NCBI GenBank assembly: GCA_963666535.1 | Contig: OY762913.1 | Coordinates: 558,001 to 622,000, forward strand | From: G963666535 sp963666535 | GTDB lineage: Bacteria; Bacillota; Clostridia; Oscillospirales; Oscillospiraceae | Direction: 5' to 3' | DNA: 64,000 nt | In this document: positions 45,582 to 52,591 of the stretch, one piece after another | Position numbering within the stretch: position 1 is the first letter of the stretch | Layout of the letters: every line of letters starts with the position of its first letter | Program-made: the position numbers and the translations under genes | The notes under the pieces: model-generated | The model's input: only the letters and a program-made list of their open reading frames with translations | What the model was told of the DNA's origin: nothing | Databases searched by the model: none

Positions 45582-45680
45582 TTCAGTTCCTCCCAAAAGT
45601 CTGTATGGTTGTATCCTGTTACAGACAATAGCACACCAATCTTTCTGCATCCTGTCTGAACTCTAACAGTTTTGAAAGAT

Positions 45681-46598
45681 TTAAGATTCCATTGGCAGAA
45701 AAACCGAAAAGGTTGATCCGTTTCCCGGCCGGGACGACACCTGAATGTAGCCGCCCTGGGCGGATATAATTTCCCGGGTCAGAAAAAGACCGATTCCCAC
45801 CCCGTCCTGATTGCTTACGGATGCCGAGCGATAAAATCGGGCAAATATTTTGCTGTGTTCCTCCTCCGCGATGCCAATGCCGCTGTCGCAAAGGTCAATG
45901 CGGCAGAACAGCTCATAGGCGGTTGCTTTAATGTGGAGGCTCCCGCCGCAGTCCGTGTATTTCACGGCGTTGTCGGCAATGTTGTAAACGGCCTCTGTCG
46001 TCCATTTCAGATCATAGCAGGCGTTTATAAGGGTGGGGTCCACGGTGACGGCAATCCCTTTGGCTTGCGCCTTTGGGCTAATTTGTTTTTGCACTTCGTC
46101 AAGCAGGTGCTGAACCAGCTCCTCTTTCGGTAAAACGGTGATAATCCCGGTTTCCAGCCGGGAGGTTTTGACAAGCGCGCTGATGAGAAAGTTCAGCTTT
46201 TCCGCCTGCGCGGACAGGGCCCTTGTGCAGACGGCACCATCTTCGGGCAAGTCATACTCACCCAGCAACTGGGCGTATAACAAAATGTTCGCGATGGGCG
46301 TTTTGGTCTGGTGCGAAATGTCGGAAATGAGTTGCTTAATTTTCTCCTTTTCCGTCAACAGATTTTTCGAGGAGACCGCACAGAGGGAAAGATACCGCGA
46401 TAGCCGCCCTTCGGTGGAGGATAAAACGGATTCGTCAAAAAGGCGTTCGGAAAAGCTGCCGTCAATGGCGGCATCCAGCATCCGGTTCATCACAGCAAGG
46501 GTTTTCCTGATTCTGCGGCGGGACAGAACAATGGAAAGCACCATGGAGACTACCGCTGCACAGGCAACGCTGGCGCAAATGAAAGAAAGAGCGTCCAT
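45681..46598 (-). CDS. Sensor histidine kinase without an extracellular sensor domain
   Basis: 305 residues. A single N-terminal hydrophobic stretch (ICASVACAAVVSMVLSIVL, residues 7-25) is followed directly by a linker and a HisKA domain with phospho-acceptor His near residue 95 (SDISHQTKTPIANIL). The HATPase domain has the N box (YNIADNAVKYT), CDSGIGIAEE, and GIGLFLTREI. Kinases lacking a sensor domain paired with ABC transporters usually sense through the transporter (BceS-like). This one shows one helix where BceS-type kinases have two. It starts one base from the regulator gene's stop. Confidence 0.9.
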   Translation of the reverse strand: MDALSFICASVACAAVVSMVLSIVLSRRRIRKTLAVMNRMLDAAIDGSFSERLFDESVLSSTEGRLSRYLSLCAVSSKNLLTEKEKIKQLISDISHQTKTPIANILLYAQLLGEYDLPEDGAVCTRALSAQAEKLNFLISALVKTSRLETGIITVLPKEELVQHLLDEVQKQISPKAQAKGIAVTVDPTLINACYDLKWTTEAVYNIADNAVKYTDCGGSLHIKATAYELFCRIDLCDSGIGIAEEEHSKIFARFYRSASVSNQDGVGIGLFLTREIISAQGGYIQVSSRPGNGSTFSVFLPMES

Positions 46599-46599
46599 G

Positions 46600-47280
46600 T
46601 CACTTCACCGCCCAGGTATAGCCGATCCCGTAAACCGTTTTTATGTATTGAGGGGCGGAGGGGACGTCCTCCAGTTTGTCGCGCAAGCGCTTAATGGCCA
46701 CCGAAAGGGCATTTTCATCCACATACTCCGCCCCGTTGGTCCATATCTTGTCCACTAAATCGGAGCGGGAGATGGTGATACCGCGGTTTTCAATTAAGAC
46801 ACGCAGCAATTTCTGCTCTGTTTTGCTCAGTTCCATTGGAGTGCCGTCTTTGAAAAACTCCATTTTGTCAAAGGAAAAAGAAAAAGCGTCAATTTGCAGG
46901 GGGGCATGAGGTTGGTGCGTGCCGCCCTTCCGAAGCTGAACCCACACCCGGGCCCGCAGCACCATGAGACTAAAAGGCTTTGTGATGTAATCGTCCGCGC
47001 CCAGTTCAAAGCCCGTGACGATGTCGGTCTCCATGTCGTTTGCGGTCAGGACGATGACGGGCACCGCCTCATTCCTGCGGACCTCGGTCAGCAGCTCCAG
47101 CCCGTTCCCGTCGGGCAAGTTGACATCCAAAATGATCAGGTCGAAGGGGACGGAGGCAATTTGTTTTTTTGCGTCCGCAAGATTAAAAGCCTGAAAAAAG
47201 GAGCAGGTATCCTCTTTTAGGGCAAGGACGATTCCCTTGGATAGAGCAATGTCGTCTTCGACGATTAAAATGTGGTTCAT
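46600..47280 (-). CDS. OmpR-family response regulator
   Basis: 226 residues. Receiver domain with acidic pocket Glu8-Asp9-Asp10, phospho-acceptor Asp52 (LIILDVNLPDG), Thr in VLTANDMETD and Lys in YITKPFSL. The C-terminal winged helix (residues 130-226) has LSKTEQKLLRVLIENRG and the wing IKTVYGIGYTW. It is the first gene of the minus-strand order regulator, kinase, ATPase, permease. It probably activates the transporter genes, which begin after a roughly 100-base gap downstream of the kinase. Confidence 0.94.
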   Translation of the reverse strand: MNHILIVEDDIALSKGIVLALKEDTCSFFQAFNLADAKKQIASVPFDLIILDVNLPDGNGLELLTEVRRNEAVPVIVLTANDMETDIVTGFELGADDYITKPFSLMVLRARVWVQLRKGGTHQPHAPLQIDAFSFSFDKMEFFKDGTPMELSKTEQKLLRVLIENRGITISRSDLVDKIWTNGAEYVDENALSVAIKRLRDKLEDVPSAPQYIKTVYGIGYTWAVK

Positions 47281-47375
47281 CCGATATCCCGCCTTTGATC
47301 AAAGTCGTACGCATTGTGAGTTTGCCGATGGGAGTATTGTACCATAGAATGAAGGGACAAGGTAGTTCACACAGG

Positions 47376-47416
47376 AAAAAACGCTCTCCCTGCCACAAGT
47401 GGCAGGGAGAGTTTTC
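47376..47416 (-). terminator. Hairpin terminator-like structure upstream of the response regulator
   Basis: CTCTCCCTGCCAC pairs with GTGGCAGGGAGAG; read on the minus strand it is followed by CGTTTTTTCC. No known gene reads into it, so it may end an unannotated minus-strand transcript. Confidence 0.6.
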
Positions 47417-47540
47417 GGAGGGGGAGGTACATCGATACTGCGCTTTGCGATGGAATGACACAGAAGGATGGGCATACTGGGCAGGGTGATTTTTGTGCGG
47501 AGGTGGAGAAGAGGAGCGGGACAAGTCCGGAAAGTTGTGG

Positions 47541-47620
47541 TATAATAGCCGCAAAGCAGCTATGATACCCGACTATGGCACGATTTGGTCCCGCCCGTCG
47601 GGCAGAACCGCACCCTGGGT
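47541..47620 (+). repeat. Short promoter palindrome, copy B2, with downstream conserved block
   Basis: TATAATAGCCGC-AAA-GCAGCTATGATA (two non-canonical positions), preceded by TG (extended -10). Followed by TATGGCACGATTTGGTCCCGCCC, of which TATGGCACGATTT and TCCCGCCC recur at 52049 in copy B4. Probable promoter of prmA, 150 bases upstream of its start. Confidence 0.7.
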
Positions 47621-47703
47621 GGGCCATGCGGCATGACACAACCTGCATACATGGTGCCGCCGCCGCGAAAAGACCATGGGTAGAAACCGGAGGGAAACGC
47701 ACA

Positions 47704-48651
47704 ATGGAGGAAGAAACAAAGTGGCTGGAGGTGACCATCAATATGGTGGCCGCCAGTTTGGATGCCGTGACAGATCGGCTTACGGCTAACGGTGTGATTG
47801 GGCTGGTCATTGAGGACGAGGGTGACTTTCAGCGGTTTTTAGAGGAAAACCATCAGTACTGGGACTATGTGGACGAGGAGCTGACCCAGCGTATGCGGGG
47901 CGTCACCCGGGTAAAGTTCTATGTGACCGACGACGATGCGGGGCGGCGGCAGCTGGAGGAATACACCCAGGGTTTGCCGCAGAGCTACACCGTGAGTTCT
48001 CTGGGAGAGAATGACTGGGCCCACAGCTGGCAGAAGTATTACAAGCCTATGCCCGTGGGGGAAACGCTTTATATCGTGCCGGAGTGGGAGCGGGAGAAGC
48101 CGGTGCCCGCGGGGAAGCTGCCGTTGTACCTCAACCCCGGCCTTACCTTTGGAACAGGGTCCCACGCGTCCACCCAGCTGTGCCTTGCCGGCGTGGAAAA
48201 GTACGCAAAGTCCGGCGCCTCGGTTCTGGACCTGGGGTGCGGCAGCGGGATCCTGTCCATTGCCGCGCTGGTCCTTGGCGCAAAAAACGCCTTTGCGGTG
48301 GATATCGACCCCAAAGCGGTGGGGGTGGCGTATGAAAACGCCGCGCTGAACGGTATTGGGAAAGACCGATACACCGTTTGCGCCGGGAACATCTTGTCCG
48401 ATCCGGCACTGGTGACACAGGTCAAGCAGCGGAGTTATGATGTAGTGCTGGCCAATATTGTGGCCGATGTGATCATCCCCCTGTCGGGGATGGTGGGGGA
48501 GCTGCTGGAAGAAAACGGTGTGTTCCTCTGCTCCGGAATTATTGATACCCGCGCGGACGAGGTGGCAGCCGCCATCACAGCAAGCGGGCTTGTGATCATA
48601 GAAAAGAGGGAGCAAAGCGGATGGGTTGCGTATATCGCCCGGCAAGCGTAA
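47704..48651 (+). CDS. prmA: Ribosomal protein L11 methyltransferase
   Basis: 315 residues from the ATG at 47704 (CCGGAGGGAAACGCACA upstream). N-terminal substrate-recognition region, then a class I methyltransferase fold. The SAM motifs are LTFGTGSHASTQLCL near 153, VLDLGCGSGILSIAAL near 178, and VDIDPKAVGVAYENA. The post-motif VLANIVADVIIPL fits the NPPF-like NI position of PrmA. It trimethylates L11. In many Firmicutes it neighbours dnaJ and an RsmE gene; here a metallophosphoesterase overlaps it instead. Confidence 0.94.
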   Translation: MEEETKWLEVTINMVAASLDAVTDRLTANGVIGLVIEDEGDFQRFLEENHQYWDYVDEELTQRMRGVTRVKFYVTDDDAGRRQLEEYTQGLPQSYTVSSLGENDWAHSWQKYYKPMPVGETLYIVPEWEREKPVPAGKLPLYLNPGLTFGTGSHASTQLCLAGVEKYAKSGASVLDLGCGSGILSIAALVLGAKNAFAVDIDPKAVGVAYENAALNGIGKDRYTVCAGNILSDPALVTQVKQRSYDVVLANIVADVIIPLSGMVGELLEENGVFLCSGIIDTRADEVAAAITASGLVIIEKREQSGWVAYIARQA

Positions 48652-49766
48652 AAAAAGCGGACGTTCGGCCGCTGGAATTCCCTGCGGATCGGCGCATTCT
48701 GGTGATCAGCGACATCCACGGCAATCTGCCCTTTTTCAGGGCTTTGCTGAACAAGGCCAAGTATGTGCCGGAGGAGGATGTTCTGGTTCTGCTGGGCGAC
48801 CTGGTGGAAAAGGGGCCGGAGAGTCTTGCCACCCTGCGCGCGGTTATGGAGATGACCCGGCGCTATGAGCACGTTTATCCCGTGTGCGGTAACTGCGACA
48901 ACCTGACGCCTGAATTTGTGTATGGCGGCAGAGAAGGCGACGAAAACTTTTTCCTTTCCTATCTGTCCAAACGCCCCGAGAGCCTGGTCCGTCAAATGGG
49001 GGCTGAGGTCGGGACGGGCAGCGCGGCGACCCTGCAGGAATTGGATGAGCTGCGCCGTACCGTGCTGGAACAGTTTCAGCCCGAGCTGCGGTTTATTGAG
49101 ACATTGCCCACTATTTTGCGCACAGAGCATCTCCTGTTCGTCCATGGCGGCGTCCCGTCGGAGGAACAGTTGGAAGAACTGCCCGCATGGGGCTGCATGA
49201 AAAACGATTATTTTCGGGATCAGAACGTGAGGTTCTCCCGCTTTTGTATTGTGGGACACACACCGGTGACGCTGTACGGAGAAGAGATCCAGTCTGCCCG
49301 TCCGCTGGTGGATCGGGAGCAGCGCCTGATCAGCATTGACGGCGGATGTATCCTGAAGCGGGATGGGCAGCTCAATGCGCTGATCATCCCCAACGAGGCG
49401 TCGGAGGACTTTGGCTATACCGCCTTTGACGGAATGCCGGTGGGTACGGCGCTGGACGACCAGAAGGCTTCTTTTCGGTCCATCAATATTCGCTGGGGCC
49501 GGAACAAGGTGGAGGTTTTGGAGTGGGGAGAAGAATTTTCCCTGTGCCGGCATTTGGAGAGCGGCTATGAGCTGTGGGTGCTGACCGACTACCTTTACCC
49601 ACGCAAGAACTATTACCGCTGCGAGGACACCACGGACTACAAACTGCCGGTAAAGGCGGGGGATCGGCTTGCCATTGTGCAGTCTACCTCCCGGGGGTAT
49701 CTGGCCAAACGCAACGGGGTGACCGGCTGGTATGGCGGCCGGTTGAACCTGGAGTCGAGATTATAG
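48621..49766 (+). CDS. Metallophosphoesterase
   Basis: 381 residues. Calcineurin-type metal motifs: ILVISDIHGNLPFF (Asp, His), LVLLGDLVEKGPESL, VYPVCGNCDN (where many members have GNHD), HLLFVHGGVP and CIVGHTPVTLY. This resembles the PrpE/serine-threonine phosphatase or ApaH-like group. The C-terminal 110 residues are a beta-rich part (YLYPRKNYYRCEDTTDYKLP...GYLAKRNGVTGWYGG) that looks SH3-like. It overlaps prmA by 31 bases and the convergent dnaC-like gene by a few. Substrate unknown. Confidence 0.85.
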   Translation: MGCVYRPASVKKADVRPLEFPADRRILVISDIHGNLPFFRALLNKAKYVPEEDVLVLLGDLVEKGPESLATLRAVMEMTRRYEHVYPVCGNCDNLTPEFVYGGREGDENFFLSYLSKRPESLVRQMGAEVGTGSAATLQELDELRRTVLEQFQPELRFIETLPTILRTEHLLFVHGGVPSEEQLEELPAWGCMKNDYFRDQNVRFSRFCIVGHTPVTLYGEEIQSARPLVDREQRLISIDGGCILKRDGQLNALIIPNEASEDFGYTAFDGMPVGTALDDQKASFRSINIRWGRNKVEVLEWGEEFSLCRHLESGYELWVLTDYLYPRKNYYRCEDTTDYKLPVKAGDRLAIVQSTSRGYLAKRNGVTGWYGGRLNLESRL

Positions 49767-50765
49767 CTGATTTTTTTTAATCAGGCGAATGTCGTTCCCA
49801 TAGAAGGAGAGGCTGCGAAATTCCCCCGCCAGCCGAGAGGCGATTTGCGGGGAATAGCGGCGGTGGATCTCCTCCATGGATAGGTTTGAGGAGATGACGG
49901 TTTTTTTGTCAGACACCAGCCGGGCGTTGAGCAGGTGGTACAGGGCGGACTGGACGAAGGGCGTGGTCATCTCGCTGCCTAGGTCATCCAGAATGAGCAG
50001 GTCGCAGGAGAGATAACGCCGGGTCTCGTCTCTGGCCTCCCGGCTGTCGGAAAGGTCCCGAGAAAACTTCTGCGCTTCAAACTGAGCGAAGACGTTCCCA
50101 GCGGTGTCGTACACCACCGAAAAACCGTTTTCCGAAACCGTGCGGGCGATGCAGGCCGAGAGAAATGTTTTACCCAAACCGGGGCTGCCGCTTAAAAATA
50201 AATTTCCGAAGTAAAATTTTCCGAATTTTTGGGCATAGTTGAGACATACCTCATACACCAATTCCATGTTTTGCCGCGGGGATACACCGGCGCCCGGCCA
50301 CGGAGCGGTGCTGTAAAAGTCCAGATTGAAGCTGTCAAAGGACTGTTCTCCCAAATCAAGGAGCTTGGACAGCTCCCGGATCTGCTCTTTGGAGCATAGC
50401 GCCTTGAGACAGTCGCACATCACATTTCCATACCAGCCGGTGTCGTTACAGCGAGGGCAGGCAGGGGAGTCGTCCAGCGCGGTTTCCGGGTATCCGGCGG
50501 ACAGGAGCAGGGCGGCGCGCTCCTGCTGCAGATCCAGGTTTTTGTCGCGAAGAACTTTGATGGAGGGCAGCGGGTCGGTCCCTTCCCGCAGCGAGGCGCT
50601 GATGATGGCGGTGATGGTTTGCCGCAGCTGGCGGTCGATCTCCGCCACCCGAGGCAGCTTGCCGTAAATCTCCCGGCGGCGGGTCTCCAGCCCCCGCTCC
50701 CGCAGGACGCGGGTCTGTTCCAGCTGGGCGGTGGCGCGGCGGAGGACATTTGGCTCGTAAGGCAT
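49761..50765 (-). CDS. DnaC/DnaI-like replicative helicase loader ATPase
   Basis: 334 residues. The N-terminal helical region is followed by a zinc-ribbon-like pair (CPRCNDTGWYGNVMCDC, near 115-131). The AAA+ core has Walker A LSGSPGLGKTFLSACIA near 200, Walker B DLLILDDLGSEM near 262, sensor 1 VISSNLS and the arginine region RYSPQIASRLAGEF. This is the DnaC/IstB/DnaI family. Paired with a DnaD-type protein upstream, it fits loading of the replicative helicase. Its stop overlaps the convergent metallophosphoesterase gene. Confidence 0.9.
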   Translation of the reverse strand: MPYEPNVLRRATAQLEQTRVLRERGLETRRREIYGKLPRVAEIDRQLRQTITAIISASLREGTDPLPSIKVLRDKNLDLQQERAALLLSAGYPETALDDSPACPRCNDTGWYGNVMCDCLKALCSKEQIRELSKLLDLGEQSFDSFNLDFYSTAPWPGAGVSPRQNMELVYEVCLNYAQKFGKFYFGNLFLSGSPGLGKTFLSACIARTVSENGFSVVYDTAGNVFAQFEAQKFSRDLSDSREARDETRRYLSCDLLILDDLGSEMTTPFVQSALYHLLNARLVSDKKTVISSNLSMEEIHRRYSPQIASRLAGEFRSLSFYGNDIRLIKKNQL

Positions 50766-50769
50766 AGCA

Positions 50770-51720
50770 TCAGGCGCCTCCTTCCTCTTGTTTCATTTGG
50801 GTAAGCATACGGCGCATCCACTCCATATCCGACTTGGCCTGTTCTCCCGAAGCGGGGCGGTCCAACCCGGCGGGCGCGCCGGGAGCCGGGCGGCGGGCAT
50901 AGCCGGAGTCCGAGGCACTCACCTGGGCGGCAGTGTGCAGACCTTTTTCATGCCAGCGGCGAAGGATGCCATTCATATAGCTCCAGTCCATGGACTGCTT
51001 TTTCATTACGGTCTTCTCATAGGCCAGACGGATTGCGTCGTTGGAGAAACCGTTTTCCACCCAACCGGCGATATAACTGCGCTCCCGTTCCACAGGTGGG
51101 CGGCCGGTGACGCCAAGCAGAGGCAAAATCTCCCGCTCGTGGGCAGACAGGGCGGAAAGCCGGGCAAGGTAGCGCTCGGCGGCCTCAACGGTGTCAACGC
51201 CCTCCCGCTGCCAGCGGAAGGCCTCCTTTCGGATTTGGGGCATACGGGGTTTGTGGCCAGGCCCATATTTTTGCTCGAAATCCTCAATGCAGCGAATGGT
51301 GAGCAGCAGGATCACTTCCACAGGGAGCGCCAAATGATCGTACAGGGTGTATAAAGTTTTCAGGTCGGCGGTGGACAGAACCTTGCCCAGTCGTCGCTGC
51401 ATTTCGCCCACAAGACCCGAGAAGCAGGAGCTTGTTTCCATTTCCCGGGCAATGTCGTCGGTGGTGTATTCGGGCAATTCTTCCGCCGGTTCGGGTGCTG
51501 CAATGGGAACGGCAGGAGCCTGCGCCAAACCAAGGGAGATCAGTTTATCATAGGCGGCGCTCAGCCGTTCCGGCGGCCAGTTCAGACCGGCGGGGGAATT
51601 GTAACAGAGCAGCTGAAGGTATAACAGCGCGCTGTCGCCGCAGTCACCTCGCAGGAGACGGTTGGCCGCCTCTCCCGTCATGGAGATGATGCTGCCGGGG
51701 AGGGATGTTTGTCCGTGCAT
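50770..51720 (-). CDS. DnaD-domain replication initiation protein
   Basis: 316 residues from the ATG at 51720 (AAAGGTGGCGACCGCTC upstream); an ATG at 51756 would add 12 residues without a good site. Two DnaD/DnaB2 helical domains: LVGEMQRRLGKVLSTADLKT...LYDHLALPVEVILLLTIRC near 125-170 and EREILPLLGVTGRPPVERERSY...WSYMNGILRRWHEKGLHTAA near 200-275. The C-terminus is a low-complexity, Pro/Ala-rich tail. The stop lies four bases from the dnaC-like start. The pair corresponds to DnaD/DnaB and DnaI of Bacillus primosome assembly. Confidence 0.9.
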   Translation of the reverse strand: MHGQTSLPGSIISMTGEAANRLLRGDCGDSALLYLQLLCYNSPAGLNWPPERLSAAYDKLISLGLAQAPAVPIAAPEPAEELPEYTTDDIAREMETSSCFSGLVGEMQRRLGKVLSTADLKTLYTLYDHLALPVEVILLLTIRCIEDFEQKYGPGHKPRMPQIRKEAFRWQREGVDTVEAAERYLARLSALSAHEREILPLLGVTGRPPVERERSYIAGWVENGFSNDAIRLAYEKTVMKKQSMDWSYMNGILRRWHEKGLHTAAQVSASDSGYARRPAPGAPAGLDRPASGEQAKSDMEWMRRMLTQMKQEEGGA

Positions 51721-51905
51721 GAGCGGTCGCCACCTTTCTGCAGAGATTGGGCGCATGGCGGAGAGGGTGCTCGGCCGAACGCATTTTCCTCTTCATTGTA
51801 GCGCACTTTTTTTCATCCGTAAACAGCAACGATGCGGGAAAGCATCGAAAAAGAGAAAATTACAAAAATTCTGCAAAAAATATTCTTTTCATTGATGTTG
51901 TATGG

Positions 51906-51932
51906 TATAATAGCCGCAAAGCGGCTATTATA
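51906..51932 (+). repeat. Short promoter palindrome, copy B3
   Basis: Perfect 12-bp dyad TATAATAGCCGC-AAA-GCGGCTATTATA. TATAAT with an upstream TGG gives an extended -10. The expected transcription start falls in the AAA loop, so the dyad is a DNA rather than an RNA hairpin for that promoter. Confidence 0.75.
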
Positions 51933-52020
51933 CCGGCTTTGTTGTCGCGACCGCCTCGCCCCTGCCGGGGCAACCGGCGGGGATGACAAGTAACCATGAA
52001 TTGCGAGAATCCATGGTTAC

Positions 52021-52090
52021 TAGCCGCAAAGCGGCTTTTATACCAAGTATGGCACGATTTACTCCCGCCCCTGGGGCGAAACCGCAAACG
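52021..52090 (+). repeat. Short promoter palindrome, partial copy B4
   Basis: TAGCCGC-AAA-GCGGCT followed by TTTATACCAAGTATGGCACGATTTACTCCCGCCCCTGGG, the block shared with B2. The TATAAT half is missing and replaced by the hairpin arm CATGGTTAC. Confidence 0.65.
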
Positions 52091-52200
52091 ATGCCAATCT
52101 ACCACAACCCACTGTGCGGTTGTGGTGTCATATGTGCAAAGAGTTCGGCGCTGTGCCGCCAGACCCATCGGGCAGCGGGAACAGACAGGAGGGCGTTTCT

Positions 52201-52515
52201 ATGAAAAATAAAGTTGTTGTTACTATTGCCGAGCAGGAGTACACTTTGGTTGCCACGGAAGATGAAGCATATGTCCGCGGCGTTGCCAAGTATGTGGACA
52301 AACAGGTGAACGCTGTCCTGTCCGCAGAAAAATTTTCATTGGTGGACGGTGCGGTGCTGGCAGCCATCAACGTGGCAGACGAGCTGTTCAAGGAGCGGGA
52401 GGCGGCCGAGACACTGCGCCTTCAGTTGAAGCAGCAGGTGGAGGAAGCCACCAAGACTAAGATGGAGCTGTCCGAGGCCAAACGCGAGATCTTTAAGCTG
52501 CAGAATAAAAAATGA
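52201..52515 (+). CDS. zapA: Cell division protein ZapA
   Basis: 104-residue FtsZ-ring stabiliser. The N-terminal globular part (KVVVTIAEQEYTLVATEDEA, YVRGVAKYVDKQVNAVL, SLVDGAVLAAINVADELF) is followed by a C-terminal coiled coil (residues 60-104, rich in Glu/Lys). The length and order match ZapA. ATG at 52201 after GACAGGAGGGCGTTTCT. The upstream leader carries the promoter palindromes described separately. Confidence 0.92.
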   Translation: MKNKVVVTIAEQEYTLVATEDEAYVRGVAKYVDKQVNAVLSAEKFSLVDGAVLAAINVADELFKEREAAETLRLQLKQQVEEATKTKMELSEAKREIFKLQNKK

Positions 52516-52591
52516 ATGATACGGCGCAGGCTGAAGCTATGGTCTTGCGCCGTGAGCTTTTGGGCAGTTGCCCGTTACCACAGGAGGAACC

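Larger units (their letters stand above)
47281..47703. other. Divergent gap with terminator-like hairpin and promoter palindrome
   Basis: 423 bases between the response regulator (minus) and prmA (plus). It contains the hairpin 47376-47416 and short palindrome B2 at 47541. A TACAAT on the minus strand near 47335-47345 may be the regulator's -10. No gene was found. Confidence 0.5.
51721..52200. other. 480-base divergent gap with two promoter palindromes and further hairpins
   Basis: Between the dnaD-like gene (minus) and zapA (plus). It holds palindromes B3 and B4 plus hairpin AGTAACCATG/CATGGTTACT (51989-52021) and a CCACAACC/GGTTGTGG stem near 52100-52130. The zapA leader is therefore about 280 bases and heavily structured. 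No gene was found. Confidence 0.6.
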
